Positions 18,373 to 28,851 of a stretch of 64,000 nt of DNA are shown here, in pieces; within the stretch, counting starts at the first letter, position 1; each line of letters begins with the position of its first letter. Source of the DNA: Lachancea kluyveri NRRL Y-12651 (Eukaryota; Ascomycota; Saccharomycetes; Saccharomycetales; Saccharomycetaceae); NCBI GenBank assembly GCA_000149225.2, contig CM000694.1:434001-498000 (forward strand), in the 5' to 3' direction. Under the pieces are notes generated by a model, which searched no databases, was not told the origin of the DNA, and was given only the letters and a program-made list of their open reading frames with translations. The translations under genes and the position numbers were made by a program.

Positions 18373-19713
18373 TTATTTTAAACTTGCGTAGTGCAATGGT
18401 TGTTCTTCAATAACACCTAAATCCTGCTGTTGCAAATCTAGCCAAGTGACTTTACTGAATCTCGGATCGTTTGCAGTTTGAGATGGTAAGTCAGCAAGCT
18501 CGGTGGCGATCAAAGAAATAGCATCATAGCCACCTGCACCAGGAACAATACCGGTCAATACTCCATTTAGCTTTAGAGAATTATTCAACAGTTCAGTTTG
18601 TACTTGTGGTTCAATATCTGCACCAGATTCATTGGTGATCAATCTGAAACACTCACGTACCTGCCCAATTGCAGATTGAATTTGAGCAAATTCTGGGATT
18701 TTTAGAATATCGCCGCCTTCATCTAATATATCAATCATTTTTTTATACTCCTTAGGAGATTCTAGTACAAGCATGTTCAGTTTACTTAATCCCGCGATGA
18801 AAGCCATGTTCCCATCATTAATTTTAGTGTAAACCTCTAAACTACGCGGATAGTTCTTAGCATACCATTCATTAACCTTGGCTACAAGTTTGGTAGTTTC
18901 AGAACCGTTGTTAACATCTCCCATGACTAATCTTAAGCCGGGAGGTAGCTTGATTCTCTCATTTGTGATTTTCCAATCAATTTCATCAACCAACTTCACG
19001 AGGGAATCGTGGTATTCACCAGAATCAGCAGGTGGTAAATTATTAATCAGTTCTGGCGCGAATCTCTGATACAATATAGATCCAAATGTGGCTGCCGCAA
19101 CATCGAATCCGCTACCGACTTTACCTTGAGCCTGACAATGAGAAACTTGTGCTATGTTATGAATTAAAGTCAAGTGGTCTTGGGAAATGACATCAAGATC
19201 AGGTTTGAAGCATGAGATTAAACCAGCACTTAGAACTGTTACCAATCCGGCAGAAGAACCCAGCCCAGTCTTGGGGACTTGTGTGATGGTGTTCTTATGG
19301 AAATTAAATTGTTTGAAACTATTCCTTCTCGGGACACTTCCCTCTTGAGAGTGATAGCCAGAATCAGAATAGATCTCGATGAAAATATTTGGAGTCATGT
19401 CAGATTTGGGCTGAAAGTAACTCAAGACGTTTACCAATGTCTTTTCCACGAATGGATTTCTCAGACCATTAACCTCGACCGGTTTGTAATTGTCAGCTTC
19501 ACTTAGTTCATAGCACCAGCAGTCTTCATTGAATTGAGAGCTTAACACAGTAACTCTGATCTTTGATTTATCTTTCGAATCATTCTGAGTAACCACAGAA
19601 TGCATACGTGAAGACAAGGCAACCACATAAGATCTATATTTGGGATCTAGGACAAGGTATCCACCAGCTAAGAGGGCTTTACCTGGTGCACTGAATGCTC
19701 TGGATTTAGCCAT
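18373..19713 (-). CDS. ERG8: Phosphomevalonate kinase
   Basis: 446 residues from the ATG at 19711-19713 (the frame opens two codons earlier at a TTG). A GHMP kinase: RAFSAPGKALLAGGYLVLD at the N-terminus, the ATP-binding motif TGLGSSAGL (149-157), and the C-terminal PGAGGYDAI. It converts mevalonate-5-phosphate to the diphosphate in the cytosol, the step after mevalonate kinase, which is also in this window (ERG12 at 60.2 kb). It is convergent with RFM1 (about 107 bp between stops). Confidence 0.98.
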   Translation of the reverse strand: MAKSRAFSAPGKALLAGGYLVLDPKYRSYVVALSSRMHSVVTQNDSKDKSKIRVTVLSSQFNEDCWCYELSEADNYKPVEVNGLRNPFVEKTLVNVLSYFQPKSDMTPNIFIEIYSDSGYHSQEGSVPRRNSFKQFNFHKNTITQVPKTGLGSSAGLVTVLSAGLISCFKPDLDVISQDHLTLIHNIAQVSHCQAQGKVGSGFDVAAATFGSILYQRFAPELINNLPPADSGEYHDSLVKLVDEIDWKITNERIKLPPGLRLVMGDVNNGSETTKLVAKVNEWYAKNYPRSLEVYTKINDGNMAFIAGLSKLNMLVLESPKEYKKMIDILDEGGDILKIPEFAQIQSAIGQVRECFRLITNESGADIEPQVQTELLNNSLKLNGVLTGIVPGAGGYDAISLIATELADLPSQTANDPRFSKVTWLDLQQQDLGVIEEQPLHYASLK

Positions 19714-20374
19714 CAACAAAATGTAGTAAAAGCAACTAGTTTGTTTACTTGGGAGATGTTAATTGAAATAAGAACCCTATATTTAAATCAACCGATGGCG
19801 GTTGCCAACAACCAACACGCTATCAGAAATTACAAACGTATCGTGAGTGGGCTTTAGCACACGAACACTATGAACGAAGTTTGAACTGAAAACTCAGTGA
19901 AAAAAGCCAGAAACTAAGAATTTCCCAAAAAATAATACATACTAAAGCGCTTCAAATACAGAGCACTATAAAAAATATCGGGATAATACGAACAACATTG
20001 AAATAAAGGACTTGCTTAGTTTTATGATTTTATTATCGGGAAGGAGGGAGCGGAACGAGCTTCAAGACATGATTTGAGAAAGTCAATGCAGTAAACAAAC
20101 TTACAGAACCTCACAGAAGAGAGAAAGCCTCGAAAGTATAGTGTGCATATGGTAAATATCTAAAAATTAAGATGTAGGTACAGTCTTCCCACACCTTTGC
20201 TATAAAGTCGTTATCAAAACTCTGCTCTTAGTGTTCGTTTCGACATTGGTATGCTCGGTTCGTATAAAAAAGTCATGCTACCGAAAAAAGGTTAGTATTA
20301 AATGAACAACAAAAAGCTCCTTCTTGAAACACTTAAAGTGTTAGCAGACACAGTGCATATATCTGGAAAATTCA
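19714..20374. other. Intergenic between ERG8 and the 3' end of ESC1
   Basis: 661 bp holding the ERG8 promoter. A TCGTATA heptamer at 20260-20266 equals the sterol response core bound by Upc2/Ecm22 but is 550 bp from the ERG8 start, so its relevance is doubtful. No ORF is supported. Confidence 0.5.
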
Positions 20375-23300
20375 CTATTTTTTAAACCGCAAGCTTCTCT
20401 TCTTAGTTTCTAATCTTGCTTTCTTTTTTCTTCTGCGACCAGTATTCGCGCCAGTTAACGGAGTGTCATCGGTAATCCTTCTTTTACGAGAACGGGTGGC
20501 TCTTCTGGTATTCTTAACCGTTTTCTTTGGTGAGCGTGTTCCTTGTTGTTTCGGCTCCTCTTTGGTAACCGGTTTTTGTTGTGTTAAATTTGCCTCTAAA
20601 TCGGGTCTAAAGGATACCGATTTGTAAATAGTGTTGTTTCCTTCATTTGAATCGTCAATAGAAAGTTCAGGGTTCTCATCAACCTTTATAAAGTTTTCGG
20701 TTACCAGAGAAATATCTGTATTGTCTGAACTTTCATCTTCACTCCGATGCTGAAAATCCTGTTCTGTCTTTTGTAGTAAGATATCACCCAAACTCTCAAA
20801 TTTTAATATCTCAGAAACAAGGCCGCTTTTAGCATTTAAAGCTGATTCACTCACATTGCCATCATCTATATGTTCACCCAGTTTTGCGGGGTTGAATTTG
20901 TCTTCTACTTCAGAAATGCTTGATTTTGCATCTGCTTCAGATTCAGACGTTAAGTCCAGCTTCAATGAGGCTTCTGGTCCAACCGGTTGTTCCTCTCTTA
21001 GAACGGAATTAGAACTTCCTGTGTCGAGCAGGCTAAGGGTATTTTCAGTACTATTTTTGACTTCATTATTTTCCGTTGATGTCAAACTTTCCAATCCTGT
21101 TTTAAATGTCTCATTTTTATGCTCCAAAGAATTCACAGTGGGTTGTTGAAATAATTCGCTAAGAGATTCATTCTCATCCTCACACGTCTTTTCAGGTTCT
21201 GATAAGAAAGACATCTGTGATGACCTTGGGCTATTTTGACTATCAACATCTGAATTCTCATGGGCGGGTCCTTCAGATTCATCGCTACCCTCAGAGTTTA
21301 ACTCATCTTCTTCGGACTGATTGATGTCAATTGTTTTAACGAAATCAACAGCAACGTTACTAACCTTTTTAACGCCCGAAATCAAGCTATTTAAAACACG
21401 TAATGGGGAAGATAAAGGTTTTTCAGTTGAATGCTCCAGGTCCAATGAGGTTGGTGTGTCTAATTTTCCAGTTGAAGACGTTGGTGATAAATGTTCTTCT
21501 TTTTCCAATATCAACTTGTTGGAAGAGTCCATTTTTAAGTTCACACTAACATCGTCACCATTTTTACCTTTCTGAATATCTGTTATGGACTGTCGTGTTA
21601 GAAATTCTTTTTTGTTTCCGGATTGAAGATCTAATGTTTCCTGAAAACTGGAAGATTCGGTCTTGCTAGAAACCGGTAATTCTCGATTACTAACGATGGA
21701 GTTTGCTTCAAATTCATAAACTTCAATATCTGCGCCTTGTTTCTCATCATCAATCAACATCTGAGAGCTTGTTCTAACAATTAAATCAGCGTTTACTTCG
21801 TCACTTTCTTTTATGGTTTCCGTTATATTAGCAAGAGATTCGAAAAATGCGTCATTTTCCTTCTCTTGGATATAAGGTTCTTCGGTATGCCCCGAATCAC
21901 TAGTTTGGTCATTTTCAGCCATTTCACACATAATTGATCTTTCTTTAAAGCATGACGCATCCTCATATAGTGACTCGTCATCCGAACTTTTAACATCTTT
22001 ACTTCCTACCGTAATAATTGAAGTAACAGACATAGTTTTCGAAACTGTGACCATTTCAGGAGAGCGTGAATATAAGACAGCAGGTTCGGTCTGGATTGTT
22101 TCATACACTGATTGTGCCTTATCAGAACTGATTTCTTCAACATGTATGTTTTCGTTTACTGTACCACTTCCAATTTCATCCGGTTCAGTCACTTCGGGTA
22201 ACCTTACCTTTTCTAAAACAGCTGTAACGTATTCTGTAATTTCTTGCTCGTCTCTTTGATCTCTTTCTTCGTCAGAATGTTGGAACAGCGGTGTATCATA
22301 CCCCCCATTATTTAACAGTAAATTTTGATGCATACGAGTTCTGGTTACAGGTAAGACACCAACCCTATCAGAGGTATCAGTGAGTTGTAAACCATTGCTA
22401 GTACCATCGTTGCTTTTGGTACTGGTATCTTGAACTTCCTGTAGACATGTAGATTCAGCCATTGTGTATTCGTTATCTTCACTCATGTTAATTAGCGTAT
22501 TCAACGTTTTTGTAGCAGGAATGCTTGCATGCACAGGTGGACCAGAAAAGGTGTTATCTAATGCAGTAACAAAGCTACTCTCGGATTGAAGAAAAGTGGA
22601 TACATTTCGTCTATCGCCTGGTTCAATATTGCTGTTATTACTACTGTGAGTTAACTGAGCACTAAAAGACTCTTCAGATTCTTTATTCGTTGAAACAGAA
22701 GCATGCCTACTGAAAACTTTAGAAGCAGTATTTTCGAATTCGGTGATAGAGGCTTCTCTCGACCCAGGAGCCGGAGTATTCTGGGTATAAACTCCAAAAT
22801 TATCGCTAATTCCATTTTTCAGTTTCTCTTCATTATTAGTGGATATCTCTGTTTGTGAATCTGCATTCGTGGCTTTGAATTTTTCGTGGTTGGTATCTTC
22901 ATTAAAATTGGACACGCTTGTCGAGGGTTCAGGGATTATTGGATCCTCAACATTGATGGGTATCTCCAAAATCGAAGAAGAAGCACCAGACTGTTCATCT
23001 TGTACTTCTATCGCAGTTACCAGTGCATCACTATCACCACTAGATTCGTTCGAGACGGATCCATCTTCTTCTTCAGAATAAGTATCAGTTCTCTTGTTAC
23101 CGTCTATTCCAGTACTAGCTGTATGTGGCTGATTCCAATTTTCCTTCATAGAAGACTGTGTGGCATTAACTTCAAAATATTTTCCAATATTTTCTTCCTC
23201 CTCTTTAGGTCCTGCGCTTTTTAAGGTATCTGGCATTTTAGTATCATTTTGAGAGTCATTAGAAATCATGTCTTCATTGAAAGCACTTCCCTCAGTCATG

Positions 23301-25372
23301 CTATTTGGAGTAGCCTCTTTACTACTAAGTGTTTCACCAACCGCCTTCAGAACGTGCCTCAAAGTTTCGCGTTGATCTTCAGAGCTTTCCTTAAATTCGA
23401 GTGGATTTTCAGTAAACGGGGAAACATAATCTGTTGAAGATTGAAAGACTTGCTCATTATCCTCGTATGATGCAACACTATATTCAGAGCCAGGATAAAC
23501 TAATTGGTAATTCGGAACTGACAGGGAAGGCTTGTCGTGTGTAATCTCTTCTCCAACTCTCATTTTCGGAATAGAAATCTGGACTAGCTCATCTTCCTTA
23601 GAAAATTTTTGGATATTTTTTGTTTCTTCAGCCAAAGAGTGAAATATTGTTTCATCATCCGCAGAAGAGACTGTGGTATTATCAAATTCGTGTTGAATAG
23701 ATTTTTCTCGAGATTTGAATAGTTTGTTAAGTAAAGCCTTTGGAGCATACCCTTTGTTTTCCCAAACATGTGTTAATTTACCAATAGTAGAATCTTCTCT
23801 TTTTTCTGAATTGGATACCTTTTTGGGATCTTCAGCAGCTTCTTTAGTAGAAATTGTGTCGAGGATTTTACTCTGTTCATCCTGCTTCTCATCTTTTTGG
23901 CATGACTTCTTTTCGTGAGCAGTTTCGTCACCATTTTCATGAGTGAAAATATCCTTCTCGCTCAATCCAATGCTGGCAGTACGCTGGGCTTCGCGTTCCT
24001 TTTCTGTAAGGTGTGTACCTTCGCTCGAAAGCTCACATTGTTCATAGTTTTCTCTATGATTATCGGTTATTTCTACATCCGAGGCTAAATTAATGACATC
24101 ATTCTCAAGTACAGTATCTTGACGTTGAACTATTGCATTGTTGGCGATAAGTTGATATTCAAACAGATTAGCAGGAACATGTTGTTGTGACTCTTTAGTT
24201 TTTTTTGCTTCTTTTTTAGCAGCATCGACACTACATGTTTCGACTCCACCAATATCATTAGCTGGACCATTATACTCGTATCCCTCATGTTCTTCCTTGT
24301 TGAAATCTTCTTCTAGATCATTTTTATTCTTCCGTTGATCTATTATAAGCGAATGCTCATTATTTGCTTGCTCTTGTTGGTAGGAATTGTTCTGCATATA
24401 ATTATCAAAAGTTTCTTCCCTATCATGCTTTTCGTTTTGTACATGCTCATCCTCTTCCTCTTCCAAGTCTTCATCTTCTAGGCTTTCACCTTCCAAACCT
24501 AAGTCTGAGTCTTCAGTCCCTAAGTCTTCGTCATCTGAATACTCATCCTCAGAGTTTACTGTTTCTTTTTCAACTCTCCTCTCATCTTTTAGCTCTTTCA
24601 TATCCAGCTCCACATTACTAGAGAAATCTTCATCATTTTCTGCAGTAGTTACATGTGGCAAGTTAGTATTTGATTGCATGTATGATTCGCGGTGGTCGTT
24701 TGTGCTTTCTCTTTTTGAAAGTTGGGCAGTCGGTGGCTCCTCGTCTTCGTCACTTAGAACAATAACCACATCCTCTTCATCCTGTGATTGGGAAAATATA
24801 TCTTCCCCAACATCACTATCTTCACCTTTTTCACTCATGCTTTTCTGGTGCCAATGTTCATCCTCAGAAACTACAAAGCTGTCATTTATAGTATCTTCGT
24901 AATTTTTATAAGACGTATCTGTACCGTAACGGTCATCCTGTTCACCACTGTTTTCGGGGCTATCAATTCCACATTCTACGCTACGTAGATCAGTGTTCTC
25001 GTTAAGAAGCTCTTCGATGTATTCTGTTTTCAATTGTTCCATTCTTCTTTCGTCATCTAACCCCTTTTCAAAAGCTACTTCGCTTGCTTTAACAGAATTT
25101 AACAGGCTTTTCCCTCTACCGACTAGGGACTGTACCCAGTTCAAAGTTTCTTTGCTGTCTTCGTGAATTGAGGCAGTAATATGTCTTTTGGATATTAGAG
25201 TAGACACAGTTGTAGTCTCTCCTTTAACCGTTGACTTAGTAACCCTATATCTTTGTTTTGGCTGGGACGTGGCATCTCTTCCATCGAATGGAGAACGAAA
25301 TCTTTTTAGGTTCCTCCTGGGAATGCCTAACTGCAAGCCCTTAGCACTCTTGCCTTTTGGCTTTTTCGTCAT
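20375..25372 (-). CDS. ESC1: Nuclear-periphery telomere-anchoring protein, Esc1-like
   Basis: 1665 residues, almost the length of S. cerevisiae Esc1 (about 1658). It is very acidic and Ser/Glu/Asp-rich with no membrane segment, and low-complexity Glu/Asp runs lie around residues 200-320. Short basic regions stand at both ends (KRFRSPFDGR, and a C-terminal KKTVKNTRRATRSRKRR). Esc1 lies at the inner nuclear envelope and anchors silenced telomeres through Sir4. Sequence similarity over the acidic bulk is weak, so the call rests on size, composition, the basic ends and the ERG8-ESC1-TRS130 order. No catalytic domain is seen. It is divergent from TRS130, with 145 bp between starts. Confidence 0.82.
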   Translation of the reverse strand: MTKKPKGKSAKGLQLGIPRRNLKRFRSPFDGRDATSQPKQRYRVTKSTVKGETTTVSTLISKRHITASIHEDSKETLNWVQSLVGRGKSLLNSVKASEVAFEKGLDDERRMEQLKTEYIEELLNENTDLRSVECGIDSPENSGEQDDRYGTDTSYKNYEDTINDSFVVSEDEHWHQKSMSEKGEDSDVGEDIFSQSQDEEDVVIVLSDEDEEPPTAQLSKRESTNDHRESYMQSNTNLPHVTTAENDEDFSSNVELDMKELKDERRVEKETVNSEDEYSDDEDLGTEDSDLGLEGESLEDEDLEEEEDEHVQNEKHDREETFDNYMQNNSYQQEQANNEHSLIIDQRKNKNDLEEDFNKEEHEGYEYNGPANDIGGVETCSVDAAKKEAKKTKESQQHVPANLFEYQLIANNAIVQRQDTVLENDVINLASDVEITDNHRENYEQCELSSEGTHLTEKEREAQRTASIGLSEKDIFTHENGDETAHEKKSCQKDEKQDEQSKILDTISTKEAAEDPKKVSNSEKREDSTIGKLTHVWENKGYAPKALLNKLFKSREKSIQHEFDNTTVSSADDETIFHSLAEETKNIQKFSKEDELVQISIPKMRVGEEITHDKPSLSVPNYQLVYPGSEYSVASYEDNEQVFQSSTDYVSPFTENPLEFKESSEDQRETLRHVLKAVGETLSSKEATPNSMTEGSAFNEDMISNDSQNDTKMPDTLKSAGPKEEEENIGKYFEVNATQSSMKENWNQPHTASTGIDGNKRTDTYSEEEDGSVSNESSGDSDALVTAIEVQDEQSGASSSILEIPINVEDPIIPEPSTSVSNFNEDTNHEKFKATNADSQTEISTNNEEKLKNGISDNFGVYTQNTPAPGSREASITEFENTASKVFSRHASVSTNKESEESFSAQLTHSSNNSNIEPGDRRNVSTFLQSESSFVTALDNTFSGPPVHASIPATKTLNTLINMSEDNEYTMAESTCLQEVQDTSTKSNDGTSNGLQLTDTSDRVGVLPVTRTRMHQNLLLNNGGYDTPLFQHSDEERDQRDEQEITEYVTAVLEKVRLPEVTEPDEIGSGTVNENIHVEEISSDKAQSVYETIQTEPAVLYSRSPEMVTVSKTMSVTSIITVGSKDVKSSDDESLYEDASCFKERSIMCEMAENDQTSDSGHTEEPYIQEKENDAFFESLANITETIKESDEVNADLIVRTSSQMLIDDEKQGADIEVYEFEANSIVSNRELPVSSKTESSSFQETLDLQSGNKKEFLTRQSITDIQKGKNGDDVSVNLKMDSSNKLILEKEEHLSPTSSTGKLDTPTSLDLEHSTEKPLSSPLRVLNSLISGVKKVSNVAVDFVKTIDINQSEEDELNSEGSDESEGPAHENSDVDSQNSPRSSQMSFLSEPEKTCEDENESLSELFQQPTVNSLEHKNETFKTGLESLTSTENNEVKNSTENTLSLLDTGSSNSVLREEQPVGPEASLKLDLTSESEADAKSSISEVEDKFNPAKLGEHIDDGNVSESALNAKSGLVSEILKFESLGDILLQKTEQDFQHRSEDESSDNTDISLVTENFIKVDENPELSIDDSNEGNNTIYKSVSFRPDLEANLTQQKPVTKEEPKQQGTRSPKKTVKNTRRATRSRKRRITDDTPLTGANTGRRRKKKARLETKKRSLRFKK

Positions 25373-25517
25373 CTTAATTCTTGGTATTTTCTGATATGCC
25401 GATCTTGTATCAGAGGTATCGTTTGTGGCTGGAAAAAGTTTGAGGATCAGATTTGTTGAAAGGCTAACAGAGGTCGCGATAAAAATAGTGCTTCAAAGAC
25501 GGCCTAACACAACAGAA

Positions 25518-28500
25518 ATGAGTAATCAACTGACCAGGCATCGAGTACATGTGTGTTATTTTGATCCTTTCGAGGTTTTTCCGAGTATTCAGCTCGAGTT
25601 GGAACATCGATTGCCTCTACAGAATCTTCATTGGAGGTCACCTAAAGGCCCAACAAGAACGATCGGAAGCTTACTAGTGAACTTAGTAGCAGAAACAGAA
25701 GATGTAAAGGACGATCTATTACAAGATAAACCATTTATTGAATTTATTGTGGTTAGCTGCACCTCTATTGACGAATATAGGGCAAAAGTGCGTCCTTTAA
25801 TTAGAAAACGACTACCTGTTCATACGTCTTCGAATAAAGTAGCACTTCCGATGAAAAGTATAATCCTATTGCATTCCAACGCCGAAATTCTGGATTCCAA
25901 TCTTTTTAAATCCATTTCTCTTGTAGAAAAGTTTACAAAGGACTTTCCTGATGTCAAAACTTTGGAAGTGAAGTCCGTTTACAAATCAGAAACGGAAAAG
26001 AACTATTTCTGGACCAATTTTATGAATAGACTTAAACAGGATCTACTAGATGTCTTCCAACAGCGATTGGATACACTTGCAGCACGAATTGATCAAATTA
26101 ACCATGAGAGCTTTGAAGATGTGTTGGTATTGCATGAAAATATGTTGAAGTTATATTTGAGTTTTAATATTTTTGAAGAAGCATCAACTCAATTGAGTGA
26201 TATCAAAGAAAAGTTTTTGTCCTATTGTGCAGTAGAATTACCCTCAGGGGAGCTGGAGATACCTTTTTTATTCACACAGGAAGCTAACGATGAGGATAGG
26301 GTTGACAAATTAGTAAAGAATCAGAAGCTAAACAGTTTCAAGCTACACAAGTACTTTTTTGTCAAACAGTTCGAATTGCTTCAGATAAGTGATTTCTCTG
26401 CTAAAAAATACTCACAATTATACAGACTCATAAGGCAATTTTTCTCCTCTATCGAGCAAGCATTCCACGAATCCCCTTCTTTATTGCAGTTTAAATACTT
26501 TTTGATTGATGAAATTTTGAAATTACAGATTTTTAAAGATTGCTCTGTCGAAGTGGCATATGAGATTTGTGCAGAATTGAAGCTTATGCAGCGTGACACT
26601 TGGCTCAAGCTTGTCTACAGCTGCAGCGATTATCGACTCACCTTCAAAATATTTTCAGAAACAATTATAAAGTACGACTGCAGCAAACTTCAGAACTCAT
26701 TTAAGGACGAGGAAACATTTCATCAAAGTTTTCTTGAATTGACGAAGACTGCCTTGGCTTTGTTTAAAAAGTGCAAAAACAAGAGACAAAGGGTCACTGA
26801 TATTTTGTCTGTAGATGTCGGTGTATTACATTTCCAAAGGCGAGAGTATGATAAGGCCATATCGATTCTTCAATCATGTTACGAGTTTTACACGGAATCC
26901 CATTGGGATGTTATTGGTTGCCAATTGCTCGAGCTATTTATCAATTGTTTGTTAAAGTGTCCACATCTACAATCCCTAAGCATTGACGAGGAGGAAATTC
27001 CTGTTTCAACCATTTTGAGCAACTCTTTTTTAAATTTGTTGGCTTCTTCTAAAGAAGCAAAAGTTCAGTGGTGGGACGAGTTTTTGAAAACGAACAAGGA
27101 TACTTCAAATAACTTAGTGTATCCTTTGGACAACTTATTTGAAGTTAATATTTCCCCTACTTTATTTCTTTCTGACGCGAACGTATATGCCCTCAACTTA
27201 GAAGTGAACAGCAAATCAATTCCTAATAGTATTGCTGTTAGTGGAATTACGCTTCTTCTCAAAAACAATAAAGATGAGTTCGTTACATTTGAATTAGCAG
27301 ATTCAGTAGACCCAACAATATATTCTGGAAAAAATAAATTCTTGCTGGTGACCACATGTATCATTTTCGGAACTTTTGAATTTATTAGCCTAGAGCTTAT
27401 CGTCGGTGAAACCGTTTTTTCCAAAGAATTTGATGGATTCAAATCTGGGGAGCATATCGAATTTCAGCCCTTATACCGTGAGGATAGCTTTGAAGTTTTG
27501 GTCCAAAAACCTGGTACAGTACATCTTGGTATGAATACTTTGGATATAGAGTATTCCAATGTGGAAGACATCGAGTGTTTCAAAATGCAGCTAACTGTTT
27601 TGAAAACCGAAACCGATACAACTCCCAATATTTCATTTACTAATGACAAAAAAATACACTCAGTCACCATTACTGACTTTAAGGAAAAATCGGTAGAATA
27701 CTTTTTTGTTAACACATGTGATACATTTACACTAAGGCAAGATCTATCCTTCAAGAAAAGGTCTACGTCAGATATAACTTTTGAACAGACAAAGGATATT
27801 GTTATAGATTGCCGACTTCCAGTTTCAGTATCTGTCGAGGACTTTTTTAAGAGGGATGCCTTTTATTTTAAATTTCTCATTAACGCATCTTCTCTTGAGC
27901 AACCAATTTTACTACAGCACATTGACCTAATTTCAGAAGAAAAGAACAAGTATAGCATTGCGGGTGGCTTTACACCCGATAATCTTTTACTGAAAGCAAA
28001 TGACAATGAAAGTTGCCTAAATTTCTACCAGGTTCAAACTTTTGAGGGCCAGAGATACAATTCTAAAGATATTTTTCATTTGGAGGTCACTTATAATACT
28101 TTGAAAGAGCAATTGGATGAACTGGTCACTGGATCGATCTTACTCCAGGGAGATGTTGAATTGTCAACGAACTTTGAGCCGTGGAAGGCCATTTGGGAAG
28201 ATATAGTGTTGCCTAAACTATATTATCAAAATCAGTTGTTTGAAAAGAAAAATATAATTAAACTGGCTGCAAATAAGTCCTATCTCGAAGAAATTATTGA
28301 ACATCTCAAGGCCCAGGTGTCTGCTGTAGATGTATTGGAAAGAGTTATCAAGTGTTTACATTCCATTTTGACTGGGGTTACAATGAAATCTGTCGATGTT
28401 GACGCATACTCGAAAAACATGACACCAAGGCGTTTGAGAGTGCCCCTGACGTTACCTCTGTTAAGGCAAATGTTTTTTGTCGAATTAAAAAATGAGCTGG

Positions 28501-28802
28501 AAAAAGTTCCTCAGGTCGGTGAGCCTATTCCGATGACAATTTGTGTTGCTAATTTAACTGACAGATGGGATACCGAGGCTGTGCATGGTGACTACAGTTT
28601 TGAAATTTTAAACAGTAATGAATGGCTGGTGAGTGGCAAACGGAAAACGACAATAACATCGGCTCTACTTGAATTCAAAATACACTTAACCCCATTAAAA
28701 AGAGGATATCTGCGCTACCCGAAGATCGAGATTACTCAAAAGGCTAAAAAGACATTTGAAGTCGATTACCTAAATTTGTACGAAACGATCTTGGTTGTGT
28801 GA
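25518..28802 (+). CDS. TRS130: TRAPPII complex subunit Trs130
   Basis: 1094 residues from the first in-frame ATG at 25518; the frame is open further to a GTG at 25425 without an ATG. The N-terminal part (RVHVCYFDPFEVFPSIQ, then LPLQNLHWRSP) and the long helical/beta-rich body match Trs130 (TRAPPC10), about 1102 residues in S. cerevisiae. The end NLYETILVV is the usual terminus. Trs130 is a TRAPPII-specific subunit for Rab activation (Ypt31/32) at the late Golgi. It is convergent with HEM4, with 49 bp between stops. Confidence 0.95.
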   Translation: MSNQLTRHRVHVCYFDPFEVFPSIQLELEHRLPLQNLHWRSPKGPTRTIGSLLVNLVAETEDVKDDLLQDKPFIEFIVVSCTSIDEYRAKVRPLIRKRLPVHTSSNKVALPMKSIILLHSNAEILDSNLFKSISLVEKFTKDFPDVKTLEVKSVYKSETEKNYFWTNFMNRLKQDLLDVFQQRLDTLAARIDQINHESFEDVLVLHENMLKLYLSFNIFEEASTQLSDIKEKFLSYCAVELPSGELEIPFLFTQEANDEDRVDKLVKNQKLNSFKLHKYFFVKQFELLQISDFSAKKYSQLYRLIRQFFSSIEQAFHESPSLLQFKYFLIDEILKLQIFKDCSVEVAYEICAELKLMQRDTWLKLVYSCSDYRLTFKIFSETIIKYDCSKLQNSFKDEETFHQSFLELTKTALALFKKCKNKRQRVTDILSVDVGVLHFQRREYDKAISILQSCYEFYTESHWDVIGCQLLELFINCLLKCPHLQSLSIDEEEIPVSTILSNSFLNLLASSKEAKVQWWDEFLKTNKDTSNNLVYPLDNLFEVNISPTLFLSDANVYALNLEVNSKSIPNSIAVSGITLLLKNNKDEFVTFELADSVDPTIYSGKNKFLLVTTCIIFGTFEFISLELIVGETVFSKEFDGFKSGEHIEFQPLYREDSFEVLVQKPGTVHLGMNTLDIEYSNVEDIECFKMQLTVLKTETDTTPNISFTNDKKIHSVTITDFKEKSVEYFFVNTCDTFTLRQDLSFKKRSTSDITFEQTKDIVIDCRLPVSVSVEDFFKRDAFYFKFLINASSLEQPILLQHIDLISEEKNKYSIAGGFTPDNLLLKANDNESCLNFYQVQTFEGQRYNSKDIFHLEVTYNTLKEQLDELVTGSILLQGDVELSTNFEPWKAIWEDIVLPKLYYQNQLFEKKNIIKLAANKSYLEEIIEHLKAQVSAVDVLERVIKCLHSILTGVTMKSVDVDAYSKNMTPRRLRVPLTLPLLRQMFFVELKNELEKVPQVGEPIPMTICVANLTDRWDTEAVHGDYSFEILNSNEWLVSGKRKTTITSALLEFKIHLTPLKRGYLRYPKIEITQKAKKTFEVDYLNLYETILVV

Positions 28803-28851
28803 TGATCAGTTTTTAACGCTAAGGTTGTTTACAAAAAATAAATAGATAATT

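Noticed and set aside
20260-20266. TCGTATA sterol response core upstream of ERG8
   Set aside because: The heptamer is 550 bp from the ERG8 ATG and close to the ESC1 3' end; one 7-mer in this position is not evidence of sterol control.
20291-20297. Minus-strand TACTAAC between ESC1 and ERG8, possible ERG8 leader intron
   Set aside because: No GTATGT-type donor is found upstream on that strand within a plausible distance.
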